A stretch of DNA of 64,000 nucleotides from positions 1,426,001 to 1,490,000 of the forward strand of contig NC_067206.1 in assembly GCF_026262505.1 (NCBI RefSeq), written 5' to 3'. The notes under the pieces were generated by a model. The model did not search any database. It saw only the letters and a list, made by a program, of their open reading frames with translations, and had not been told where the DNA came from. Shown here piece after piece: positions 54,381 to 63,940 of the stretch. This DNA comes from Trichomonas vaginalis G3. Taxonomy: Eukaryota > Parabasalia > Trichomonadida > Trichomonadidae. Both the position numbers and the translations under genes were made by a program. The number at the start of each line of letters is the position of its first letter. Within the stretch, counting starts at the first letter, position 1.

Positions 54381-54545
54381 GATTTTCATTTGGCAGATCC
54401 ACTTCTTGTCTTTCCATTTTTTTGAATCAATTTATACAAATAAACTTATAAAACACAAAATTATTATTTTATAATATAATTCTTAGATAATACATCCGAT
54501 ATGTAAAGTGTCAAAAATGAAGTGAACCGAATTTTCATGCATTAC

Positions 54546-55273
54546 ATACGGTAGTGTTTACTAATAGATGAATAGTATATAAATTCTATTAAAATGGATT
54601 TGATCCAAAAATATATAAAATTTGATCATAAATAAAATCGTTTTAAATTACTTCTTCATTTAAATTATAACAATTATTTTTGATTTTATATTTTTTTGGA
54701 TCAAATCCATTTTAATAGAATTTATATACTATTCATCTATTAGTAAACACTACCATATATCATTTTTAAGCTATCTTATTTTTTGAAATTTTATTCAAAT
54801 CTTTGGTCGCAAGAAGAATTGCATGATAAATAAAAACATTTAATCAAAGTCAATTTTATTTTTCATATTCAAATGGACTGAGTGTTAACATTTAACATTT
54901 TTTGCTAATTGTCGTCAAAAATTAGGCGTAAAGCAAAAATTGATATTTCATATGGTTTTATGATAGATAAGCATTATATTCCCACTCATTATATTCGTAA
55001 ATTTTGAGGTTTATCCTTCGCTTTTAAGATCATTGAATTTGATTTTTATATAAAATAGTTATATATTAGAAAATAATATGAGTTTATGTGATATTATTTT
55101 TCAGAAGATTTTGTGTTCTTCTTCAAAATTTTATTTTTTTATTAAAAAGAATCTTTACAAAATATACATTTACTTTAATTAATATTTAAAAACGTGCTCT
55201 ATCAAAAGTTCCAAAAATTCAATATTTTAGCTTTTCTGAGGTGTCACTTTTGATGAATTTCTGTTTACAACAA
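54546..55273. mobile_element. E-type palindromic element, partial copy
   Basis: Begins with the core MITE (TACGGTAGTGTTTACTAATA, to about 54,752) and continues with an arm nearly identical to the left-type arm of E1, ending in GTCACTTTTGATGAATTTCT and GTTTACAAC. The other arm is absent; the hairpin element adjoins the core. Confidence 0.75.
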
Positions 55274-55994
55274 CGCGGCCTTTGATCTGGCCAATCATAA
55301 TGCTGCTCCATCCATATCAGCAAGTGATTTCGGCATCAGATCTCCAATCGGCCTTCCATGAGAGTTCTGCAAACCAGAAGCGCAATACCTGTGCAGTCCA
55401 ACTGCTAGGATATAGTAGCCAGTCTGTGTAGGTATTGCGCTTCTAAGGATATTAGTTATCCGTTATTGCCTTCATGAATTTGTACTACCGCTATCTAGTC
55501 CCCAAAGGACTAAGGATTCTGTAACTACTCGAACACGGCAAAGTTCTTCCGAGATAATTCATTCCAATTACTGTTCCCTATTTTTCAAAGAGCCAGGGAT
55601 TCTGTAGTTAACCTAATAAGGCAGACTTTTTCCGAAGCCTCTTATTAGTGAGAGGCCCCAAAATAACTCTGCCCTTGTGTAATGTAGTTGCTGTACTTTG
55701 TCAATAAAGAGCGGGAGAACATGTCTGCAATTCGTTTATGTTGAAGCTATCTGGATGTCCCACAAATGAGAGAGGAAATCCAGATAATATCACCATAAGT
55801 TAATGCAAATGTGATTCTCTGGCTCTTTGGTGGCCAAAGAGCGAATAAAAAGTTTATTGCGTGAGTTAGGTCGAAATTTAGGGAAAAAATTTTAGTATTA
55901 TATTGCTACATATTTTATCAATAAACATCAATAATGTATAGAGTTAGACATAAGAAAAGATATATTCATAATAAGTTTAGATTTTGGTAATGGA
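55274..55994. repeat. Decayed hairpin cluster downstream of a GT61 gene
   Basis: The best hairpin is 55,376-55,444: outer arms AGAAGCGCAATACCT / AGGTATTGCGCTTCT, inner arms ACTGCTA / TAGTAGCCAGT. Others are near 55,620-55,677 (TCCGAAGCCTCTTATTAGTG AGAGG, related to 2,297-2,348) and 55,750-55,795 (TATCTGGAT / ATCCAGATA). Most have several mismatches. No gene seen. Confidence 0.6.
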
Positions 55995-56085
55995 TTAATG
56001 TGTGAATTTCCTATGCGTTCTTTTAGAAAATGATTTTGAAGGTTTAAGGTTTACAATCCTACCTGTTTTTCTATATAGATCATAT
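55995..56085 (-). pseudogene. Displaced 3' end of the GT61 gene at 58,991-60,235
   Basis: Read on the minus strand from the shared TATATAGAAA, this gives about 25 further codons (KTGRIVNLKPSKSF ...) to a TAA at 55,995-55,997. The duplicated TTTCTATATAGATCATAT (56,068-56,085) matches 59,025-59,042, so this was the original end of the GT61 gene before the transposon landed. Confidence 0.6.
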
Positions 56086-56227
56086 ACCATACCGAAAAGG
56101 GTCGCTAGAAAAAGTGACTTTTGGCGCCAAAATTATTTTTTTTAAAAAAAAACTTATTTTTATTATTTAATCAATATTACACTATTACATATTATTTTTT
56201 TATATCAAATCCATACTATTTTTCAGA

Positions 56228-57462
56228 ATGGAAGTTTTTGTAAACTTTTACAAAAATCAAATGGATCCATATCACTGGCATCGTACCTCCAGAAAATTAG
56301 TTGACATCGAATGGCTAAAGGAATCGGTTCAACAAATTAACTCTGGAATGAAGCTAAAGGATATTTGCAAAAAGGCCCGTTTAAATAATGGTACCTTTCG
56401 TGAAATATCCAAAACCATGTTCAAAAAGCTTGTTAGAGAAAATAATTTGGAATTAATTCCAAAAAGAGGAAGAAAACAAATAGAAATTAATCTTGATGCC
56501 TGCCAAGCTTATGCAAATTTGAAAGATTTAATGCCCGATGCAGGCATCAATAAAATTATTCAGAAAATGAAAACAGACCTTGTCAATATTGAGAAGAATC
56601 CAGAAGAATTTCAAAAAATTCAATCAGAAATTCAAAAAAATGGAGAAATAAATTATGAGTCTGGAAACTGGCTCGATGAAGTTGACCGCACAACTTTAGT
56701 TCCAGTTGTGACTCCAATAGAAGGTACGCCTATTGAAATAAATCCATTACGCGAATCTCTTCAAACGGCAACATACATTACAAAAAATTTCGATTCTCCC
56801 TCATATAGAATGGGCAGGAAAATACATGAAGCGATTATCGCAGATACTCCCCCTCAAAATCAAGAAAATCAGCAAAAATACATTCCTCGAAATTATCTAG
56901 CATCCAAATGTCATCAAATTTGGCATGCTGATATCCACTATTGGAGGAAACGAATAGGCAAATATTTGTTTGCGATAATAGACGACAGATCGCGAAAAAT
57001 CATAGATTTTAATTTATTTACCGAAAAAACAGCTCAAAATACAACTGCAGTTCTTAAAAGAGCATTAAGTACTCTACCTCAACCACCATACGCTATTTGG
57101 ACGATAACGGCCTTGAAAATAAAAGCTCATTTCATCAACTTTTGGTTGAACGTGGAAATGAGCATATTTTCATTCAACCGGGCAATCCACAGGCAAATGG
57201 TAAGATTGAGAGATGGTGGCCATACGTGGAAAGAAACTGCAAGTCAGAATCAGATCTTCCACGGGTCATCAGATTTTACAATAATATGCCCCATTCTTCT
57301 TTGCCTGTGAATCCTGAAACGAACGTTTACTTTACGCCGAATGAATTCGAGGCCAGTGAAATTGATAATCACTGGTATCGAAATTCAGAACAAGAACCAT
57401 TCTGGATAGTCGACGGTCAATTAAAAAACCTTAAGGAAAGCAATGACGAGTTCAGAAAATGA
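56228..57462 (+). pseudogene. rve-type DDE transposase, one frameshift
   Basis: About 410 residues. Residues 1-80 contain a helix-turn-helix-like region (LKDICKKARLNNGTFREIS). The integrase core has HQIWHADIHYW (first Asp, about residue 235), DDRSRK, then DNGLENKSSF (second Asp) and NPQANGKIERWWPYVE (catalytic Glu). The spacing D-D-35-E is that of retroviral-type integrases and Ginger-like transposases. One frameshift near 57,100 lies just before the second Asp; the two frames are 56,228-57,310 and 57,097-57,462. It is the only gene of the element, and there is no capsid or polymerase gene beside it. Confidence 0.75.
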
Positions 57463-57602
57463 AAATCTCGAGCAAGTTCAATAAATTTTCAACAAATTCT
57501 CAAATCATTACGAATAAACACTTAATATTATCGTATTTACATCTTTTTAATACAACTATTTACTTACTGATGATTCATTGCAAATCGTAGATTTGGATGA
57601 TA

Positions 57603-58470
57603 AGTTATATAAGAAAAGTTTCCGAGCTTACCGCTTAAAACAATAGCCTACATCATATCTACGAATACCTCGGTACTCCGAGGCTACAGTTTTGCGCAGA
57701 AAGTTCAAAAAGTGACTTCGAATGCTAAGTTATCTAACAAAAGTGTTCCGTACCGAAATGCATCACTAGAAAAAGTGACACTTACTCTTATTTTGCGTGG
57801 CAATTTTTCTAAGTTATTTTGTTAAGCTACATGTGTTATATATCAAATCAGCTTTATAAATATTATAGAAAAGTTTATTTTTATTTTTATTTTTAATTAT
57901 TATTATTATTTTTTAAATTAAAAGAAAACATTAGAATTATATAGATATATTTAAATTAATTATAAAAATAAAATTGAATATATTGAAGTTTGAGTTTATA
58001 GGTATACAAATTTTAGAGGCATTTTGGCTGAGAACTATGGTCTGCGAGGTACATGGATAGAATCAGTACCTCGCAGACTATAGTTCTCTATATGGCGCCC
58101 AAAAAAATTTATGATTGTTTTTTATCAAATCTTATCCATATTATTCTATTAATGTTAATTATATTTTATCAATTATATTTTTTAAATAATAAACACAAAA
58201 TCCACTAATTTAAAATTGGCGCCAAATGTCACTTTTGCTAGTGATGCATTTCGGTATGATATAGTTATCTAACAAAAGTTTCCGAGCTTACCGCTTAAAA
58301 CAATAGCCTACATCATATCTACGAATACCTCGGTACTCCGAGGCTACAGTTTTGCGCAGAAAGTTCAAAAAGTGACTTCGAATGCTAAGTTATCTAACAA
58401 AAGTTTCCGAGCTTACCGCTTAAAACAATAGCCTACATCATATCTACGAATACCTCGTTACTCCGAGGTT
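57603..58470. repeat. 125-bp tandem repeat interrupted by a MITE
   Basis: Copies start at 57,603, 57,728 (split by the MITE, resuming at 58,263) and 58,388. Each contains TTTCCGAGCTTACCGC, TACGAATACCTCGGTACTCC and CAGAAAGTTC. The palindrome CCTCGGTACTCCGAGG lies in the first two. Confidence 0.8.
57745..58262. mobile_element. 518-bp MITE with one C-type hairpin
   Basis: Ends GTTCCGTACCGAAATGCATC and, inverted, ATATCATACCGAAATGCATC; then ACTAGAAAAAGTGACAC or GCAAAAGTGACATTTGGCGC. Target duplication AGTTATCTAACAAAAGT, 17 bp (57,728-57,744 and 58,263-58,279). The hairpin at 58,029-58,086 has arms AGAACTATGGTCTGCGAGGT and ACCTCGCAGACTATAGTTCT with a single G/T pair. Confidence 0.9.
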
Positions 58471-58526
58471 CAGGTTAGTAAAAATCAATCTAAAAATATT
58501 TTTTATGTACGTTAATGTAATCTGAG

Positions 58527-58826
58527 AGTGAGAGGCATATAGTATGCCTATATACCTCTCACCCTTCAATTCCTACCAGAAAGTTCGAAAACTTGGTCGC
58601 AATCAGATGCAATTGCGACCAAGTTTTCGAACTTTCTCGAGGGAATAGGAGTCTACAAAGCACTGATTATGTATCAGTGCCTGGTAGGCTCCTATTCACT
58701 TTCTAAATGGGAGAAACTTTGCTTTCATAAGATAACATACGAACAAAGTTTCTCCCATTTAGAGTTTGAATTGAAGGGTGCGAGGTATATAGGCATACTA
58801 TATACCTCTCACCCTTCAATTCCTAT
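58527..58826. repeat. Hairpin group of the rve transposon
   Basis: Types A (about 58,527-58,566, GAGAGGCATATAG / CTATATACCTCTC), D (58,571-58,637, AAGTTCGAAAACTTGGTCGC), C (58,645-58,700, GAATAGGAGTCTACAAAGCA, 22 of 25 paired), B (58,706-58,763, AAATGGGAGAAACTTTG / CAAAGTTTCTCCCATTT) and a second A (58,770-58,825). The same four types as in the MULE-associated arrays but with different sequence. Confidence 0.8.
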
Positions 58827-58990
58827 GAAAACAGTTCTAAAATAAAAATAAAAAACAAACTTAAATTAACTATTAAATTTTTTATATTTTAATTTCATAT
58901 TTTTAATAAAATTCCTTATATATTATAATTATTATATTAAAAACCCTTTCGAATTTTGGCGCGAAAAATAAGAGTAAGTGTCACTTTTTG

Positions 58991-60235
58991 TCACTTTTCT
59001 AGTGACCCTTTTCGGTACGGAACATTTCTATATAGATCATATCCTTTTTCGTAAAAAGAAAAATCAAATAGAAGTTTCGATCTGTGTTTCACTCCGTTTC
59101 CCCACTGTCCATGCTTTACGACATACATGATCTCATGCAGACCGTTATCGAAGTCTATCATGAAAACATGCTTTAAATTTGGTGAATTTATTGAATAAAC
59201 ATATATTCCTAATGTTAAAGCACTGGCTAAAGCAGGATTATCTGGAAGAAGTCTGCTGAAGAACAAGATATGTGTGTTTGGATGCATATAGATACAGTTG
59301 AAACATGTTGATCCTGGAGCCGAGATGAATAATTTTGTAGCAGCTAATAATTTTGCTGTGAATTCTATATTAAATAGTGTTTCTGCTGGATATAAAGTCC
59401 AATTATATTCAGGGTAAAGTTCCTTTGCTCGTTCAATAAGAGAGTCGAAATTTCCAATGTAGCCCCAATTCGACCCGGGCTTATTAATTGCAGTGAATAA
59501 TGTAGGTTCTATATCATATAAATTGTATTTCTTATATATTAAGTGATGCAAGTCAATCCATGATTTGAACATCGCATTTACGCCAAAAGAACTCACTGTT
59601 GCATGAACATCAATGCCATGAACCCACTGATTTGTCAACGCATGAACATGGTTTGGGTCGAAACCTAAAAAATTGAAAATATTTCGGGCTTCATTTTCAT
59701 TGAAACAAACAAAAATTTCAGCGTCATTCAAAATTTCTGCAGGCATAGAAATTATTGGACAAAGCATATCATGCATGAAGTGGCCGTATTGAACGTGATG
59801 TGAGAAACCCAATACAATTTTTTCGTATATTTGTAGCGAATGATTTATAGCAGGTGGATAAACATAATCATCATGCATTCGGGATAATTCAATAAAGTAG
59901 TCATAGTAGTAAACGCCATACAAGCAGACATCAGCACGATGGAAGTGATGATAAATTGAATGTTGTAAGCCAAGGCAATTTTTGTCGAAAGAATTCCCTT
60001 TTTCAAAATCTTTAGAATTAAGATTTAGTCTGATTTTTAAGTAGTTATCATTAGGAAGAATGATGCTATAGTTGTCGATCAGTTCGAGGTTTTTTGCGTT
60101 TCTGGTTGATGTAGAATTATATTTTTGAATACCGTTCACCAATAAAAACATTGAACATTTGTTCGGCTCTGATAACAAGGACCATAAGAATGTTAAATAG
60201 ACTAAGAAAAATGAAAAATTCTTTTTGTCTTTCAT
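58991..60235 (-). CDS. GT61 family glycosyltransferase with transposon-replaced C-terminus
   Basis: 414 residues. A hydrophobic N-terminus (FSFFLVYLTFLWSLLS, residues about 7-22) is a signal anchor or signal peptide. Family motifs are YGHFMHDMLCP (about residue 152), WGYIGNF (about 258) and APGSTCFNCIYMHP (about 312). The last residues NVPYRKGSLEK are encoded by the inserted transposon; the original tail is at 55,995-56,085. The glycosyltransferase core is complete, so activity may survive. An initiator-like TCACTTTC directly precedes the ATG, as in parabasalid promoters. It shares direction with the GT61 gene at 60,820-61,998. Confidence 0.8.
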   Translation of the reverse strand: MKDKKNFSFFLVYLTFLWSLLSEPNKCSMFLLVNGIQKYNSTSTRNAKNLELIDNYSIILPNDNYLKIRLNLNSKDFEKGNSFDKNCLGLQHSIYHHFHRADVCLYGVYYYDYFIELSRMHDDYVYPPAINHSLQIYEKIVLGFSHHVQYGHFMHDMLCPIISMPAEILNDAEIFVCFNENEARNIFNFLGFDPNHVHALTNQWVHGIDVHATVSSFGVNAMFKSWIDLHHLIYKKYNLYDIEPTLFTAINKPGSNWGYIGNFDSLIERAKELYPEYNWTLYPAETLFNIEFTAKLLAATKLFISAPGSTCFNCIYMHPNTHILFFSRLLPDNPALASALTLGIYVYSINSPNLKHVFMIDFDNGLHEIMYVVKHGQWGNGVKHRSKLLFDFSFYEKGYDLYRNVPYRKGSLEK

Positions 60236-60819
60236 GAAAGTGATGAATGATATAAAAAACCGTTGATCAGCTTCAATCTCAAATTGAATACTTGGCTAAC
60301 AAAATTTATATTATATGTCTCATATGTGTTCATCAATAAAAACAAAAAATTCCAGAATTAACATTTGAGAGAGCTCATAGAAACAATAATGATTTCTGAG
60401 TTCCAAACTAACTTATTTAAATTTATGATACTAAATGGGGTCAAAAACCTAAAGAATTTCCTTGGCGGTTATGCCACATATGGCCATTAAAAAAACTTTG
60501 ATTGAAATTTTACCTTCTGAAGTATTATTTTTCTTCAAAGTGGTTTACCATCATTTACATCTTGTGAGCATTATAATATTAAAACTTCTAGAATATTTTA
60601 GTTACGAAATGCATTTACTCGGTTTTATGTCATTTCTATTAATCTAACTCATAAAACCAATTTACCATTTGCCACACGATTGAAAACACCAGATATTGTT
60701 AATTCAATGTCAAGAATATCAACAATATGAATTATCATGCTAAGTACTCTATATTTAACCAAGTATTTTTTATTTGCATACTAAAGGATAGCTTTTATTA
60801 TATAAATAACAATGATTAA
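60236..60819. other. Intergenic DNA between two GT61 genes
   Basis: AT-rich. A 61-codon frame at 60,462-60,647 is hydrophobic but has no motif. No hairpin or element end seen. Confidence 0.4.
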
Positions 60820-61998
60820 TTAGATAAGATAAGTGTATTCATTAATTTCAGGCCATTTTTTATGCTTTATAACATAAAAAGCTAATTCTAATGCTTTCAT
60901 AGATTCGCTAATATCAAGATAAGTAATTGATTCTTGATACATAGACATTTCTGAGTAGTACAAATTTATCTGAAAGATATCCAGCGAGCTAGGAACAATT
61001 ATATTACACATATCAACTACAGGACCGATGATTTTAATTAGACACGTTTTGTCTGCCATATATATAACATTTATACAAGAAGATCCGGTTGCTGTCATCA
61101 AAATTTTACAAGATGCAAATGTCTTCGCAGCATTAAATGCAGATAATGCATCTGGAATAAAAAAGAAAATTTCGTTTGAATATTTTTCCTTTGCAGTTTC
61201 AATTAAATTTTGATAATTAGATATAACTCTATATGGACCCTTTCGATTCAAAAAACCGACTTTGTTGGGTGCTATTTGGGATAAATTAAAAGATTTCCTA
61301 AAAAGCATATGAAGATGATATAATGCAGGTCCATAATAACCTCCATGAGGTCTTGGCTCAACAACCGTATAAAGATTTTCGCAATAAATCCATTGATGAT
61401 GCTCAAGGTGGATTGTGCGCCCCTCGAATCCGAACACTGCAGTGATATCTTTCCACATCTTAGGAGGTCCTTCAACTACAAGATATGACTTTTTAAATAT
61501 TTCTTCAGGAAAGAAAAGCGTAGGATTCATAACTTCGTTGATAAAATGTGCAAAACATGAAGCTCCGACATGTCCTACTAATAAAACGTTCTCATATTGT
61601 CCAACTACATCACCGGGATAATTATATACCATGTAATCATCATTATTACAATCAGGTGCTTTGTAAACTGTTTTTCCATCGGTTATAGCATACCCGGATG
61701 ATGCATACATTTTCGTTGCATGTACAAAGTTACCATGAAAATGATTTGATTGATCGTAAATGGAATTTTTGATTGGAATGATTTTTGGAACAAAATGTCT
61801 CATTTTGTTTCCGTAGAATAAAACTAAATCCTTTCTTTTATCAGGAAATGTTTGATCAATCTTGAATAATGATATAAATTTATTCTTAGGGAGTAAATTG
61901 CTTTCTTTTTTGATGTCTATTTTTCCGAGTATTGGCTGAAATACAAATGCTGCAGATGGGTAGATGATCATCAACTTGTTAAACGCAAGGAATGCCAT
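60820..61998 (-). CDS. GT61 family glycosyltransferase
   Basis: 392 residues, whole. The N-terminus is moderately hydrophobic (AFLAFNKLMIIYPSAAFVF), a possible signal anchor. Motifs are CFAHFINEVMNP (about residue 155), PHGGYYGPALYHL (about 222) and TATGSSCINVIYM (about 308). The C-terminus FYVIKHKKWPEINEYTYLI closely resembles LYVTEHHEWPNISEFHLL of the gene at 6,144-7,391, so these two are closer to each other than to the gene at 58,991. Likely a Golgi or ER enzyme; donor and acceptor unknown. Element E3 lies 45 bp upstream. Confidence 0.8.
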   Translation of the reverse strand: MAFLAFNKLMIIYPSAAFVFQPILGKIDIKKESNLLPKNKFISLFKIDQTFPDKRKDLVLFYGNKMRHFVPKIIPIKNSIYDQSNHFHGNFVHATKMYASSGYAITDGKTVYKAPDCNNDDYMVYNYPGDVVGQYENVLLVGHVGASCFAHFINEVMNPTLFFPEEIFKKSYLVVEGPPKMWKDITAVFGFEGRTIHLEHHQWIYCENLYTVVEPRPHGGYYGPALYHLHMLFRKSFNLSQIAPNKVGFLNRKGPYRVISNYQNLIETAKEKYSNEIFFFIPDALSAFNAAKTFASCKILMTATGSSCINVIYMADKTCLIKIIGPVVDMCNIIVPSSLDIFQINLYYSEMSMYQESITYLDISESMKALELAFYVIKHKKWPEINEYTYLI

Positions 61999-62042
61999 TA
62001 TAAAAATGTACGCATTTTTTTTGGCACCCTATTTTTTTGAAC

Positions 62043-62350
62043 TGTAATAAACAGAAATTCATCAAAAGTGACAGCTCTCAATTTTTTGACAATTGTAAAT
62101 TCTAAATTGAACGAGAAAAATGAAATAATACTAAGCATAATACAATATTCTAGATTTAATTATAATTAGGAAAAAGTTAGTTTTGAGAGTACTTTTCATA
62201 GGCATATAGAATGAAATCTTCTGAAAAATAATATCACATAAACTCATATTATTTTCTAATATATAACTATTTTATATAAAAATCAAATTCAATGATCTTA
62301 AAAGCGAAGGATAAACCTCAAAATTTACGAATATAATGAGTGGGAATATA
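62043..62350. mobile_element. Half of an E-type palindromic element (E3)
   Basis: Starts TGTAATAAACAGAAATTC and CATCAAAAGTGACAGCTC and matches the right-type arm of E1 (inverted) to ATAATGAGTGGGAATATA, where element B begins. Confidence 0.8.
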
Positions 62351-62609
62351 AGGTCAGGTATGAGGGGCTTCCAGGGGCTGCGCCCCTTCTAGCCCTGAAG
62401 ATGTTTAGTATAACTTTGTCCGGACAAGTAAGGGTCTATCGTCGCTACAGGAAAAGTTACAGGCGTTCCAAGGAAGTATACTTTGAGAAGCCTTCTTCTG
62501 GGTCGAAAACATTATATAATGTGCCACTTTTCACAAATTATATATGTTTTCATGTTTTGTCACTTTTCTGTCACTTTTCGGGTAAAAACATTTTTATTAT
62601 TATATATAA

Positions 62610-63233
62610 ATGAATTTTACAAAACCACCGTTACCGTTCTTTGGAAATAAGAGTAAATGTAAAGATATTCTATTGAGAGAACTTAAGAAACTACCGAATG
62701 GTCTAACATTTGTAGATTTGTTCGGTGGAAGTTTCTATATATCCCATTTGTGCCATACAATATTCCCAGACTCAAAGATTATATGCAATGACTTCGACAA
62801 CTATATGGACCGTCTCAAACATATACCAGACACAAACAATATATTGAAAGAGTTAAAAGAAAAGATACCTATAGGTAAGATGGAACGTATACCATTAGAT
62901 AAGAAAAATATTGTGAGAGAGGTTTTGAAAAAAGCAGAATATATAGACTGGGATAGTATATCTGCTAGACTATATTATAGTGGTGCTATAAGAGTTCATG
63001 ACATTGAAACACTTATGTCAAAAGTTTTATATCTTAACTATACAAATGTTTTCAAAGAGGACATAGAAAAATATATTGAGGGTATAGAGTTTGTGAGATG
63101 TCATTGGACAGAGTTGTATGAAAAATATAAAGACAAGGAAAATGTTTTCTTTATAGTGGACCCGCCGTTCTATAACACATGGGATTTTCAATACCAAGTA
63201 GACTGGACTTTGAGAGACTCTTTAGAACTTTAG
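62610..63233 (+). CDS. D12-class N6-adenine DNA methyltransferase of element B
   Basis: 207 residues visible in this frame, close to but shorter than typical D12 (Dam-like) enzymes. N-terminal KPPLPFFGNKSK (the FxGxK AdoMet-binding motif), FVDLFGGSFYISH (motif I continuation) and catalytic VDPPFYNTWDFQY (DPPY-type motif) are in order. It would methylate adenine in DNA, perhaps to mark element DNA. T-rich ATTTTTATTATTATATATAA precedes the ATG. Related sequence at the gene's end occurs in element A. Confidence 0.75.
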   Translation: MNFTKPPLPFFGNKSKCKDILLRELKKLPNGLTFVDLFGGSFYISHLCHTIFPDSKIICNDFDNYMDRLKHIPDTNNILKELKEKIPIGKMERIPLDKKNIVREVLKKAEYIDWDSISARLYYSGAIRVHDIETLMSKVLYLNYTNVFKEDIEKYIEGIEFVRCHWTELYEKYKDKENVFFIVDPPFYNTWDFQYQVDWTLRDSLEL

Positions 63234-63559
63234 ACGTTTTACATAACCATCCATGCTTTTACTTTACATCCGATAAAAGTGTGTTGGAAACCGTTATGAA
63301 AGTTAGAGGACATACATGACTAATGTTTATATATGACAAGATAGAATATGAGAGAGTCCTATAAACCGGAGAAAGTGTCACAATAAAGAAATTTTACTAG
63401 TAAGTAAATGTGGTTTGAAATAGGACTACTTGTTTAGGTTTTTTCCATTGTGTCATTTATTTATTTGACGTGGCAGAAAAGTACAAGAGATATGAAGATG
63501 AACAATGCCTGCAAATGTCCAGTATATGTATCGTAAGAGATATTTTTATCTAATATTAA

Positions 63560-63742
63560 ATGGACGCACAGAACTTAGCGAATGCACAGCAACCTGGACA
63601 ACCAAACCCAGAGAATATTCCAAAAGAAGTTAGAATACAAACTGCAATGGCAAACTATGGTCAAGTGCCAACAGATGTACAAATGCAAACTGCCATGTCA
63701 AATGACGCTGCGTTAGGTTTGCCACATGGTATGCAAATATGA
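63560..63742 (+). CDS. Small Gln/Asn-rich protein of element B
   Basis: 60 residues with two repeats (VRIQTAMANYGQVPTDV / VQMQTAMSNDAALGLP). The stop TGA overlaps the start of the next frame in ATGA, so the two are probably translated together. T-rich box ATATTTTTATCTAATATT before the ATG. Function unknown. Confidence 0.5.
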   Translation: MDAQNLANAQQPGQPNPENIPKEVRIQTAMANYGQVPTDVQMQTAMSNDAALGLPHGMQI

Positions 63743-63921
63743 GATGGAAAGAGTTTTATACAAACCCTGAAGTGGGATATAAACAACTTTATGCAGATGA
63801 CGCGAACACAGGAGTTGACCCAGAATATGTTTTCTACCAGAGGAGAAACAGAATGTATGAGCTCCAGTTAAAGAATGCTATGGAACTCAACAGGAAACGT
63901 AAGAGACTAGGCGGACATTAG
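63739..63921 (+). CDS. Small basic-tailed protein of element B
   Basis: 60 residues, rich in Tyr and Arg with C-terminus NRKRKRLGGH. Starts within ATGA of the previous gene. No family recognised; if the overlap is real, translation by reinitiation is likely. Confidence 0.45.
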   Translation: MRWKEFYTNPEVGYKQLYADDANTGVDPEYVFYQRRNRMYELQLKNAMELNRKRKRLGGH

Positions 63922-63940
63922 ATTTTTACATATAGTAAAA

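Larger units (their letters stand above)
52243..54545. mobile_element. Hairpin element with 16-bp target duplication
   Basis: 2.3 kb. Ends TGCATGAAAATTCGGTTCAC in both orientations (about 52,250 and ending about 54,541), continuing as TTCACTTCTGACAAAAGTGA on the left and TTCATTTTTGACAC on the right. Target duplication ATACGGTAGTGTTTAC at 52,227-52,242 and 54,546-54,561, inside the end of a palindromic MITE. A second copy of the left end lies at about 52,396, so two related elements may be nested. It contains five hairpin units forward, 250 bp of AT-rich DNA and one inverted unit. No coding frame. Confidence 0.75.
56086..59024 (+). mobile_element. Transposon with rve-type DDE transposase and hairpins
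   Basis: Left end ACCATACCGAAAAGGGTCGC, right end inverted TGTTCCGTACCGAAAAGGGT, then CTAGAAAAAGTGAC and GGCGCC. Target duplication TTTCTATATAGATCATAT, 18 bp. It carries one transposase gene, a 125-bp tandem repeat, a nested 518-bp MITE of the same end type and a hairpin group at 58,527-58,826. The ends are asymmetric (CATACCG against CGTACCG), as in both MITEs. It lies in the 3' end of a host GT61 gene. Confidence 0.85.

Noticed and set aside
55376-55444. tRNA gene
   Set aside because: It folds as a single long hairpin with an inner stem, not a cloverleaf, and has no A and B box pattern.
56228-57462. Polinton integrase with a lost element body
   Set aside because: The gene lies in a compact element with matching ends and a clear 18-bp target duplication, without polymerase or capsid genes. 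The plain transposon explanation is simpler.
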